41,500 nt of DNA from assembly GCA_009746045.1 (NCBI GenBank), contig RPFO01000084.1, positions 1,986,816-2,028,315 on the forward strand, written 5' to 3'. Made by a program: the position numbers and the translations under genes. This DNA comes from Mesostigma viride (lineage: Eukaryota; Streptophyta; Mesostigmatophyceae; Mesostigmatales; Mesostigmataceae). The notes below the pieces were generated by a model, which saw only the letters and a list, made by a program, of their open reading frames with translations, did not search any database and had not been told where the DNA came from. Below are positions 21,887-29,219 of this stretch, in pieces (position 1 is the first letter of the stretch; every line of letters starts with the position of its first letter).

Positions 21887-22429
21887 TCATATTTGCAAAG
21901 AACCGACATCGGGTTGACCAGAGCTGACGTCCACGGACCACTCTTCGTCACTGGAATTCCCTTCATTATCCTCAGAACTTGAATCGCTGGGCTCAGAGCT
22001 TGAACCAGCTGCGACGTGTAGAAACTGCCCCGGCTTCTTGGTCGGTAAGAGAATGCCTTTCTGGGTGCGCACCAGCTTCCAAAACTTCTCCGAATCCCCG
22101 GAATCTGAAGACCCCCCGGAATCTGTTCTTGCCAAAACGGCCTCCGCTTCATTCCCTTGCCGGTTGTGAGTCTCAGAAGCCAAGGATGCAGAAGCTGGTT
22201 GTTCTTCCTGGATCACTGTAAGACCTGAAGGCGATGCCTTGGTACTTATGTCCTCATCATTTGTAGAGGACGCTAGGTCTGGGGTGGAGTTCAACTCATC
22301 ATCAACATCAACGCTGGGCTGGACCTTCACCGGTGTAGAGGCCCCGGAAGCTGCCTCATAAGCAGCCTCCGAATCTGCCTCTGAACCATGATGAAGCGCT
22401 TTAATCCATTGTTTCAAGAAGAAAAACAA
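21887..22429 (-). CDS. Acidic serine-rich ORF in the nested element, hypothetical
   Basis: A 180-residue frame is rich in Ser, Glu and Asp, with no known domain. It includes DDELNSTPDLASSTNDEDIS, then SGGSSDSGDSEKFWKLVRTQ and a tail SDSSSEDNEGNSSDEEWSVD. Composition away from the runs is ordinary and the acidic clusters resemble disordered nuclear proteins. It may be one exon of a longer minus-strand gene. A fragment further left (21,116-21,160) also looks coding in the frame reading CPNSPDFWPAQVVSLM and has a relative at 33,311-33,360. I could not join the two with convincing splice sites. Function unknown. Confidence 0.4.
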   Translation of the reverse strand: MFFFLKQWIKALHHGSEADSEAAYEAASGASTPVKVQPSVDVDDELNSTPDLASSTNDEDISTKASPSGLTVIQEEQPASASLASETHNRQGNEAEAVLARTDSGGSSDSGDSEKFWKLVRTQKGILLPTKKPGQFLHVAAGSSSEPSDSSSEDNEGNSSDEEWSVDVSSGQPDVGSLQI

Positions 22430-22639
22430 GCTATATTGTACCGCTAGCTGCTCACGTAGTGCAAGTATTTATGCAGTTAACGATACTTGATAATAAAGCC
22501 ACGTCGAATTATATACAATACGTATGTGCGGTGTAGTGAAATATAGGTCTTGGTAGTGATATGTGACCACTTGTGTGTATATGTACACAGTACAGTACAC
22601 CGCCTCACGGGTACTTGGGCTGTTCCCACACCACGTGGA

Positions 22640-22745
22640 AGTGGGACGTTTGCGTACTACGTAGCCGTGAAAGTGGGACGGTTCGCGTACCACTTAGCCG
22701 TGAAAGTGGGACGGTTCGCGTACCACGTAGCCGTGGAAGTGGGCT
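22640..22745. repeat. 33-bp tandem repeat, about three units
   Basis: Units of GTGAAAGTGGGACGGTTCGC followed by GTACCACGTAGCC repeat about three times. They share the GTGGGAC core with the subterminal repeats of the same element. Confidence 0.75.
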
Positions 22746-22759
22746 GTATGCGCCTGTGG

Positions 22760-23060
22760 GACGGTCTCAACCACAATCTGAGTACGTGGAACAGGTGCCC
22801 CACCTTGCCGCGTAGGTGGGACAGTCCCATCCAAAATCCGAGTACGTGGAACATGTGGCCCACCTTGCTGCGTATGTGGAACAGTCCCATCCAAAATCTG
22901 AGTACGAGGAACAGGTGCCCCACCTTGCTGCGTAGGTGGAACAGTCCCATCCAAAATCTGAGTACGTGGAACAGGTGCCCCACCTTGCTGCGTTGAGTTG
23001 CTGCGTTGGTGGGACTGGCTCTTCCAAAATCTGAGTACGTGGAACAGGTGGCCCACCTTG
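22760..23060. repeat. 60-bp minisatellite, four to five units
   Basis: Exact 60-bp period: CACCTTGCTGCGTAGGTGGA, then ACAGTCCCATCCAAAATCTG, then AGTACGTGGAACAGGTGCCC. The last units degrade. No unique spacers separate the units, so it is not a CRISPR array. Open frames here on both strands arise from the repeat. Confidence 0.9.
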
Positions 23061-23340
23061 CTGTGTTGGTCGGTGGGCTGTCGCATCCACAATAACCGTA
23101 CATCAGTACACGTGGCACTGTAGGCGCCCCACCTTATGAATTCCCCTTCTGCCGGCGTAATTAACATGGTATACTGTAAGGAGGTGAGAGAGGCACACGC
23201 TGGCTACGTACAGTACGTTGGCACGTGACTTTTGTTAGAGAGTGCTAGTCAGCTGCATCAGTTAATGATCAATTAACTAATTATTGAACACGTGACTGCA
23301 TCCGTGGTCTGAGGTCTCTAACTATATACGGTGAGCCGCT

Positions 23341-25184
23341 ATGGCGAGCGGGTCAGGCGAGCCGGAGTGCAGTCCATCATCCGCAGGGCCAGCTGTCGGC
23401 GGCTCGCGTGATGCCCGGCCCCCGCAGGTCTGGACCTGCAAGCTTTCTTGTGCCGCATGTCACCGAGGACGAGGGAAAAGCAACTACGACAGGCAGGGCT
23501 AACCACGGCATCAGAAGCGGGGCTGGTTAACTCCGACAAACCAGCTGACAAGGGCGAAAAAGTAAGCCGTGCGCCGCGAGATGAAATTACATGTTCAGGG
23601 ATATGCGCACCAAGCGGAAGATTCTGGACGCCTTTCACGAGAGCGGATTGTCGCAGCGCCAATTCTGCAAAACTAGCGACCCCCCATCCCGATTTCAACC
23701 TTCAACCGCATGCTCACAGAGGAGGCGGCCATCAAGGCTGCAGCAGACAACCCCAAGCTAGCGGGGAAGAAGTGCCCAAGTCGTGTCAGAAACCCGACTA
23801 CGGCCAAGTTTCCCTTGGTGGAGAAAGAGGTGGCCACTGAGATTCGCGAGTATCGGAGCAAGGGGTACATGGTCAACCGCGCGCTTGTGCGCGTAAGTTT
23901 ATTTCCATCATAATTGTCGGTATTTTTCCTGCTGCATTTTGTACATGTCGCACTAGTTTGCTGAGTTTCGATTGTTTCATGAGTATGCATGCAGCCCGGC
24001 CCCGTGAGAATTTGACGTGGAAGAGCCGAAAGTATGTAATGGTCTTCTTCGTTGCATGCAGCCAAATGATGCAGCGTAACCACCCAGCAACGGGTGATCA
24101 TGAATTATGTAAGGGTTGGAAACTAGCAGTCTTGCTCATTTCTTGGCGATATCCCAGCTGCCCCCCCTTTATTTGAAAGATATTGCTCATGATGCAAGAA
24201 GGCTGGAGCAGTGAAGGCAACCTGGGACAAGGCCGGATGTGAGGCAGCTGACGTGGTGGGAAGGGGGGGGCAGCCGACCAGGTGGGGGCAGCAGGGGTCG
24301 GCAACCCAGCCGCGGGAGCACCACCACCAACGGATCAGGCCACCCGCCCAGCCAAGAAAAAGTCCAAGCCTTCTCTCCCTCCTCTCGAGCTTCCGCCACA
24401 GCGCACTGTGGCAAAGCATGCCGAGGTGCTGACAACGGCGGACTGGGCCAAATACCAGGTTTTCACCTTGTATGGTGACGGCCTGACGTACTACGGAAAC
24501 CCTGACCCACAGGACCCGTATGCAAAGAAGTATGACAACCACTGGCGCATGGTGGTCAAGTAAGTATCGTTGCATGGGTTGGCTCCAAGATATACTGGAC
24601 CATTTATGTGACAAGAATGTACACTCTGTATGTAACTCTGCAAACCCATGCCATGTGTGACTAGGTAGCATGCAGTACATATGTCTACCGCACACATGCG
24701 ACAGGTCACGTCGGCATGATCAAATGGGCCAACATATTAGTAGGCGTATGAGCACACACACATCACACATCACACATCGATCACACATCACCCATCACAC
24801 ATCGCACATCACACATCACCCATCACACATCACGCGTACATCACACGTACATATGCACTGTCACACGCACACGCACCACAACACAGGGACGCACCCCCCA
24901 CACCCCACACCCCCACCCCCCACCCCCACCCCAACCCCCACCCCCCACCACCACCATGTACCGCCGCCGCCGCCACCACCACCACACCAACAACAACCAC
25001 CACCAACAACAACAACATTGTACTTCGCATTTGTAATGCATTATTATGGTGTGTGGTTGTGTGTCTTGGCACGTTTCTTATGTGCAGGTACCCTAAACAG
25101 CATGAGCAGAAGCGCACGGAAAGGGTGAAGCAAACGTTTGTGATCGCTGACTACGGAGTCGCATGGTGCCTTGTTGCGATGTAG
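23341..25184 (+). pseudogene. Nested-element gene with CENP-B/Tc5-like helix-turn-helix; spliced, one clear frameshift
   Basis: From about 23,591 the frame reads MRTKRKILDAFHESGLSQRQ then FCKTSD. It must then shift at a run of six C (23,680-23,685) to continue as ISTFNRMLTEEAAIKAAADN and on to KFPLVEKEVATEIREYRSKG at 23,815-23,892. The second part resembles the CENP-B-type DNA-binding domain of pogo/Tc5 transposases, which binds terminal repeats. After a donor (CGC|GTAAGT, 23,892) a later exon gives WAKYQVFTLYGDGLTYYG and ends with a good donor at 24,559. It joins in phase to 25,088-25,184, ending GVAWCLVAM and a stop. A further frame from 23,341 may be the N-terminus. I see no DDE catalytic core. 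Confidence 0.5.
24755..24970. repeat. Intronic microsatellites (CACATC)n and C-rich
   Basis: About 100 bp of CACACATCACCCATCACACA-type repeats is followed by CCCCCACACCCC sequence, within the last intron of the helix-turn-helix gene. No coding function. Confidence 0.8.
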
Positions 25185-25244
25185 ACTTTTCCCTGTGGGC
25201 CCAACTGCCCTTCATGTTTTTAATATCTGGTCATCATGTTGTAA

Positions 25245-25400
25245 ACGGAGGTATTAGGGTTGCCGGTTGCGTCATTAATAATCGCACCCGCCTGCCGTAT
25301 TTCTGGCACACCTTGAATAGGCTAGGTAGGGCTTGCCGTGACCTTTCCGGCACAGTTTATATAGCACTGAAACGAGTGCAGACAGTATAGCTGAAACTAG
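25245..25400 (-). repeat. Dispersed repeat, copy 2 (inverted partner at 2,120-2,285)
   Basis: The reverse complement matches 2,120-2,285, including AAGCCCTACCTAGCCTATT and GCAGGCGGGTGCGATTATTA. It lies after the stop of the helix-turn-helix gene inside the nested transposon. Confidence 0.6.
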
Positions 25401-25436
25401 CGCATTATAGGTGTTACACATCCATGCCACACAACT

Positions 25437-25665
25437 CGGTGGGACATGTCCCACCAACCTGTGTTTTGTATGTGCATGAACATGTGTCCCACCTACATGT
25501 AATTGAAAATTTGCCTGTCCCACCGACCTGAATTTTGAACATGTAACTGTCCCACCACACTGAATTTTGAAAGCTACCCTGTCCCACTTACATGAATACC
25601 TGAAACATGGCTGTTCCACGTACCTGAACCTGGTGTCTCTCCTAGGTGAAAAGTGTTCCACTCGC
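25437..25665. repeat. Right subterminal TGTCCCACC repeats of the nested element
   Basis: Six or more TGTCCCACC units, several followed by (A/C)CTGAATTTTGAA, run up to the right terminal repeat. They are counterparts of the left array. Confidence 0.75.
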
Positions 25666-25692
25666 GTCCCACCTACGTGAGCTGCCCCTGTA

Positions 25693-25806
25693 GTCCTTCC
25701 CGGGAGTGTATGTTCAGTTGGTTTTGTAGTTGATCCAGAGTATGCACCTGAGATTGCCATCGTGCACTGTAAACTTGCCATGGCAGTTGGTAAAGGAGAC
25801 GTGTAG
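25693..25806 (+). pseudogene. Displaced 3' part of the CACTA transposase last exon
   Basis: Directly after the nested element's TA duplication, the frame that continues the transposase codon TTA reads VLPGSVCSVGFVVDPEYAPE and then IAIVHCKLAMAVGKGDV before TAG at 25,804. This is 37 codons in the same frame as 19,961-20,372. Codon use and hydrophobic pattern look genuinely coding. Together with the following tail it would form the original C-terminus. Confidence 0.75.
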
Positions 25807-26416
25807 TGCAGCCCAGCATGTATTGTCCCGTGGTGCGGGTGCTCAGCTGAGAACCACAGACGTGTATGCTGATATGAACCTGCAGCGCAAGGTGACACTT
25901 TGTGTTAAGCGAAGAGACATGACAGCACGAGGTCGTTCACAAGGTAATCGCACTGCACCCATAGATCCACAAGCAACCACTGCACGCATGGCTGCAGAGC
26001 CACAAGCAACCACTGCACCAAATCGCTCACGTGGCAAGCGCACTGTTGGCACGTTGGTAGAGCCACAAGCAACCACTGCACCTAGTCGCTCACGTGGCAA
26101 GCGCACTGTTGGCACATTGGTAGAGTCACAAGCAACCACTGCACCAAGCCGCTCGCGTGGCAAGCGCACTGCAGACACATTGGTAGAACCACACACAGCC
26201 GCTGCACCAAACCGCTCGCGTGGCAAGAGCACTGCTGGCAAGTCCATGGCTAGTGGCAGGGCATCAAGCCCTGATGACATAGCTAGTGATTCGTCGTTGA
26301 GCAGCAACGGTGAGGCATGCATTCCCTCACAAAGGAGAAGTGAGAGGCAGCGTGCTGTAGTAAATTATGCGGACAACTCTGACAGTGCTGCATACACTGA
26401 TGAGGAGTGGGATTGA
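25807..26416 (+). pseudogene. Transposase C-terminal tail in shifted frame (or separate small ORF) with 21-residue repeats
   Basis: A frame overlapping the end of the previous segment gives CSAAQHVLSRGAGAQLRTTD and VYADMNLQRKVTLCVKRRDM. Four imperfect 21-residue repeats (PQATTAPSRSRGKRTVGTLV) follow at about 25,990-26,240, then an acidic end, VNYADNSDSAAYTDEEWD. A single indel near 25,790-25,806 would fuse it to the transposase. Its repeats are basic (RGKRT), which suits DNA binding, but this is inference. As a separate gene it would lack a good ATG upstream. Confidence 0.5.
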
Positions 26417-26558
26417 TTATATTTCTGGCAATGATGCCTGTAATGTAACTTGTTGTGTGCTTGTCACACTGTATTATATTTATTTATTTCCAATGAACAT
26501 GTGTGTCAACTGCATCATTTCTGCAACCACATATAATGCATAAGTGTCCTGTCTTCAT

Positions 26559-26915
26559 GCACTTGAGAGTTCTCAAGTGCCATGCTAAATGTCCTGATTT
26601 TCCTGATTTTTTTCTGATTCAGCGGGCTTTCTCAAGATCTTGAGATTTTTTGTGTTGTTCCGACATGTTTCTCAGGATCTCAGTGGTTTCTCAGTGTGTG
26701 GCGAGAAAAATCTCAGGCAGTTCTCAAGATTCTCAGGAGAAAGTCCTGATATTTGAGGACCAAATCTCAATCTCAAGATAAAAAATCTCAAATTTTTTCA
26801 GGATATCAATTTTTGTTGAGCAAAAAATCAGGAAATCTCAGAAAAATCTCTGAATCCTGAAAAAAAATCTCTGAATCCTTTAAAAAAATCTCAGGATCTT
26901 GAGAAAAATATCAGA
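26559..26915. repeat. CACTA right subterminal repeats
   Basis: Degenerate AATCTCAAGAT / TCTCAGGATC units mirror the left-end array. The array opens with a hairpin at 26,559-26,580 (arms GCACTTGAGA). Confidence 0.75.
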
Positions 26916-26916
26916 C

Positions 26917-26930
26917 CCGACTTCCTAGTG
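26917..26930 (-). repeat. CACTA right terminal inverted repeat
   Basis: CCGACTTCCTAGTG, the perfect inverse of 11,645-11,658. The next bases are TGC, while the left flank is CTG. Confidence 0.85.
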
Positions 26931-27360
26931 TGCTCCTGCAGAGGAGGGGTAGTTGGGGACGCGCGAGGGTTGCGCTCCGAAGCTAGAAATTATTCCCTAT
27001 TGCGAGACTCAAGTTGGGGAGGGCGTCTTAGGGAGGCGAGGCTACGCCAGACCTTTGTCGTTCCTTTTCGTCTCAGCACCTCAGTGCTGCGCGGCTCAGT
27101 CTACAGGTAAAACCTCTTTCCTTCTTGGACAATTCCGGAGTTGTGAAATGCTGGCTCTGTTGGGGGGCTTGGTTTTGGGGTGGTCACCGACTTGTGTCGC
27201 ATTGAACTAGCGGGCCCCTGTGGGGGTTAATATAGCCTAGCGCGGGCTGAGTCGCCATTTAAGATGTTGCGACACCCTCTTTCGCGCACGGTGGTCATGA
27301 GCTTAATCGGCGCAATGGTGGGGTTGGCGCCAGCTAGGGGGGGGTAATTGGGTGGAGGCT
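26931..27360. other. No recognisable feature
   Basis: Sequence between the CACTA element and the next dispersed repeat. Short frames only, no homology recognised. Confidence 0.4.
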
Positions 27361-27748
27361 AGCTTGCTTCCGCGTGCGGATTGAGAAACCTTACGGCCAC
27401 TGTTAACTGCTGCATTTGTGGCAGGGCTCCACTTATTGTATTTAATCAAATGCTGGTCTTCTTGGGAGCTTAGTGATCTTAATCGGTTTTCTCTGAATAT
27501 AGTATCGGGAAAGATAAGGCCGCTATGCCTGCATGCGGAAGGCTGTCTGCGACATGGGCTGACGAATTCGATCTGTACATATATGGTTTCATGTTCACCT
27601 GAATTTTCCTTGGATGACCCGGTTGTTTGTAAGGGTCGGTGGCTATTAACTAGAGGTCCGAGAAAATTAATTATACGACTTACTTGCAAAGATTCGTATT
27701 TGGTTGCACCTGCTGAGGTTAGCTGGGGACCTGTCCATGTGTAGGGTC
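27361..27748 (+). repeat. Dispersed repeat 'PQR', P and Q parts, left of the 5.6-kb insertion
   Basis: P (27,388-27,480) matches 34,766-34,860. Q (27,480-27,735) matches 10,595-10,885. It ends in ATGTGTAGGGTC at 27,737-27,748, which recurs at 33,359-33,370 where the R part begins. Confidence 0.8.
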
Positions 27749-27857
27749 ACACGCCCTGATCAAGCATGCTGTTTCCGGCCCCACCGTCTAGGTCATCTAG
27801 TCGCTCTACACGTAAGCCAGCCATAATTTCAATGCACAAGGATACACATTTCCCTGG
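27749..27857 (+). other. Left flank of the DIRS insertion (small insert or exon-like piece)
   Basis: 109 bases between the 12-bp direct repeat and DIRS copy 1; the matching right piece is 33,241-33,358. If the DIRS element is taken out, an open frame from the ATG at 27,766 continues across the join into the right piece (FPGITIHLHHPELLEHADKI). No family recognised. Confidence 0.4.
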
Positions 27858-27984
27858 AACCGTGGAACTCCAGGGTAACCAGACTCTTTATTAAAACAAT
27901 AAGTAGAGCACATCGGGAAGTGGCCCTCAACTGGCCATCCTTACCCATGGGAACACTTTATGTCCAAAAAGGCTAGCCTTACCC
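27858..27984 (-). repeat. DIRS copy 1 B2 repeat
   Basis: 127 bp, starting on the plus strand AACCGTGGAACTCCAGGG and ending GCTAGCCTTACCC. Same as B1 at 28,404-28,530. A 33-base spacer separates it from A2. Confidence 0.9.
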
Positions 27985-28017
27985 CCAAACAGGCAACACA
28001 CAGGGAGGGCGGGGGGG

Positions 28018-28399
28018 AAAACAAAAGAGACCGCCATGAGCTAGGTGAGCAAGCTTTTATCGTGTTTCAAGGCCAACGGCTCTCTACCAACGGCCAGATC
28101 CGGCAACGGCCTCTAAACAGTTTTAGCCGTCAAGTTTTACTTCAGATATTGCTTGTTGCAAACCCGTCCGCAATCACAGATCTGCTAGGAGAACCTAGAC
28201 GCAAAAATCCGTCGTCAAGGTACTCAGCACACCGTCAAGGTATGGGCCGCAACAATTAGGCCATATCTTCCGTAATACTCGTACACTAGAAGCCTAATCA
28301 ACCTTATTACGATCACATCACCCAGCTCTATTTCACCTAGCATCAGCGGCTCCCCTTCCGTATCACTATAAAGAAACTATGTTCAGAGAACCCCGATTC
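28018..28399 (-). repeat. DIRS copy 1 A2 repeat
   Basis: 382 bp, starting AAAACAAAAGAGACCGCC and ending GAACCCCGATTC. It matches A1 at 32,859-33,240 with at least one substitution (CTTCCG here, CATCCG in A1). Four bases (TATT) separate it from B1. Confidence 0.9.
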
Positions 28400-28403
28400 T
28401 ATT

Positions 28404-28530
28404 AACCGTGGAACTCCAGGGTAACCAGACTCTTTATTAAAACAATAAGTAGAGCACATCGGGAAGTGGCCCTCAACTGGCCATCCTTACCCATGGGAAC
28501 ACTTTATGTCCAAAAAGGCTAGCCTTACCC
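28404..28530 (-). repeat. DIRS copy 1 B1 repeat
   Basis: 127 bp, identical as far as I can read to B2. It lies just downstream of the recombinase stop. Confidence 0.9.
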
Positions 28531-28606
28531 TTACATCCCTCCCTGGCGACCCAAGCCAGGGGCAAAACAAAAACCGGTGGACGCATAAGACAAGAATGAA
28601 GGGAAC

Positions 28607-29219
28607 TTAAGAGGAAGGCAGAGAAAAGACGCTCCGCCAAATGCGCGGGGGGCAGGCGGCGATAGCCCGAACCAGGGCGTCAGGAAGGGTGAGGGCCAAG
28701 CTCCGGTGCAATCCCACATAGTGGGCGACAGTTTTGCTGCTGCGCCAGCGACCCCGATGCTGAATATCAGCCATGCTGCGCTGCCGCAAAAAATCATAGG
28801 TAGCCCCCCCATGCCGCAGCCCGTGAATGGTAAACACCGTGTCGACCCCCAAAGCTTGCGTGGCCTGATGCCAAACCCGGCTGAACTGGGCATAATCGTA
28901 AGGGAACACCCGCTCCCAGGCCGCCTTGCCACGCATACAAGCCCGCAAGAGGGTCTCAGTCATGACATCCTCGATCACCACAGACTGCACCTCCCCCTTA
29001 GCCGTCTTAGCTGACATCAACAACAAGGCGCCCCGCTGCGAACCCCGCAACCGAACATCAGGCTGCAAGCGCACATGGCCGACCAACAGGTTGAGCGCCT
29101 CCGATACCCGCAGGTATTGTTGGAAAATAACGATGACCATCATAGCCGCACGAGGCTGCCGCTGGAGCACCATAGTACAAGCAAGCGCAAACGCAGCCTC
29201 CCATGGAATGGGGGGGGGG
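28607..29219 (-). CDS. DIRS copy 1 tyrosine recombinase, catalytic half (+1 frame)
   Basis: This holds the catalytic domain of a tyrosine recombinase, which integrates the circular DNA of DIRS elements. Visible active-site parts in order: IFQQYLRVSEALNLL (first Arg), FTIHGLRHGGATYDF (His-x-x-Arg), HRGRWRSSKTVAHYVGLH (Trp/His and the Tyr nucleophile). It ends FSLPSS. The N-terminal half of the same enzyme is in the polyprotein frame and is cut by a run of ten C (29,219-29,210 on the coding strand), after which this frame takes over. No good start codon was chosen; the ATG at 29,275 lies before the run and would give only a partial enzyme. Both copies share the arrangement. Confidence 0.8.

Larger units (their letters stand above)
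20373..25690. mobile_element. Nested DNA transposon with TA target duplication, 5.3 kb
   Basis: Ends are 25-bp perfect inverted repeats beginning CAGGGGCAGCTCACGTAGG (20,373-20,397 and 25,666-25,690), flanked on both sides by TA (20,371-72 and 25,691-92). Joining the flanks with one TA gives an uninterrupted transposase codon series (TTA then GTC), which independently confirms the borders. TA duplications with CAG-starting ends are typical of Tc1/mariner-type elements including pogo. A CENP-B/Tc5-like helix-turn-helix inside fits pogo, but I see no DDE domain, so superfamily is open. Both subterminal regions are rich in TGTCCCACC motifs. Confidence 0.85.
11645..26930 (+). mobile_element. CACTA (EnSpm) DNA transposon, 15.3 kb including a nested insertion
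   Basis: The left end reads CACTAGGAAGTCGG and the right end CCGACTTCCTAGTG: 14-bp perfect terminal inverted repeats with the superfamily's diagnostic CACTA. Inside each end lie about 300 bp of degenerate short repeats built on CTTGAGATTT-like units, mirrored at the other end, as in known CACTA subterminal regions that bind transposase. Between them are a tnp2-type transposase gene and a divergent accessory gene. Removing the inner transposon leaves about 9.97 kb. The expected 3-bp target duplication is not seen (CTG on the left, TGC on the right), so one flank may have changed since insertion. Confidence 0.85.

Noticed and set aside
22760-23060. CRISPR-like periodic array (60 bp)
   Set aside because: Whole units are repeated with no unique spacers, in a eukaryotic transposon. 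A minisatellite.
24670-25128. 152-residue His/Thr-rich frame
   Set aside because: Runs through intronic CACATC and C-rich microsatellites and ignores good splice sites at 24,559 and 25,088.
11642-26933. A 3-bp target duplication for the CACTA element
   Set aside because: Left flank CTG and right flank TGC do not match, so none is claimed.
27960-28259. 99-residue plus-strand frame recurring at 37,010-37,309
   Set aside because: It lies wholly in the B2-A2 repeat region of the DIRS elements, recurs only because the repeats do, and part of it also recurs in A1. No protein-like motif.
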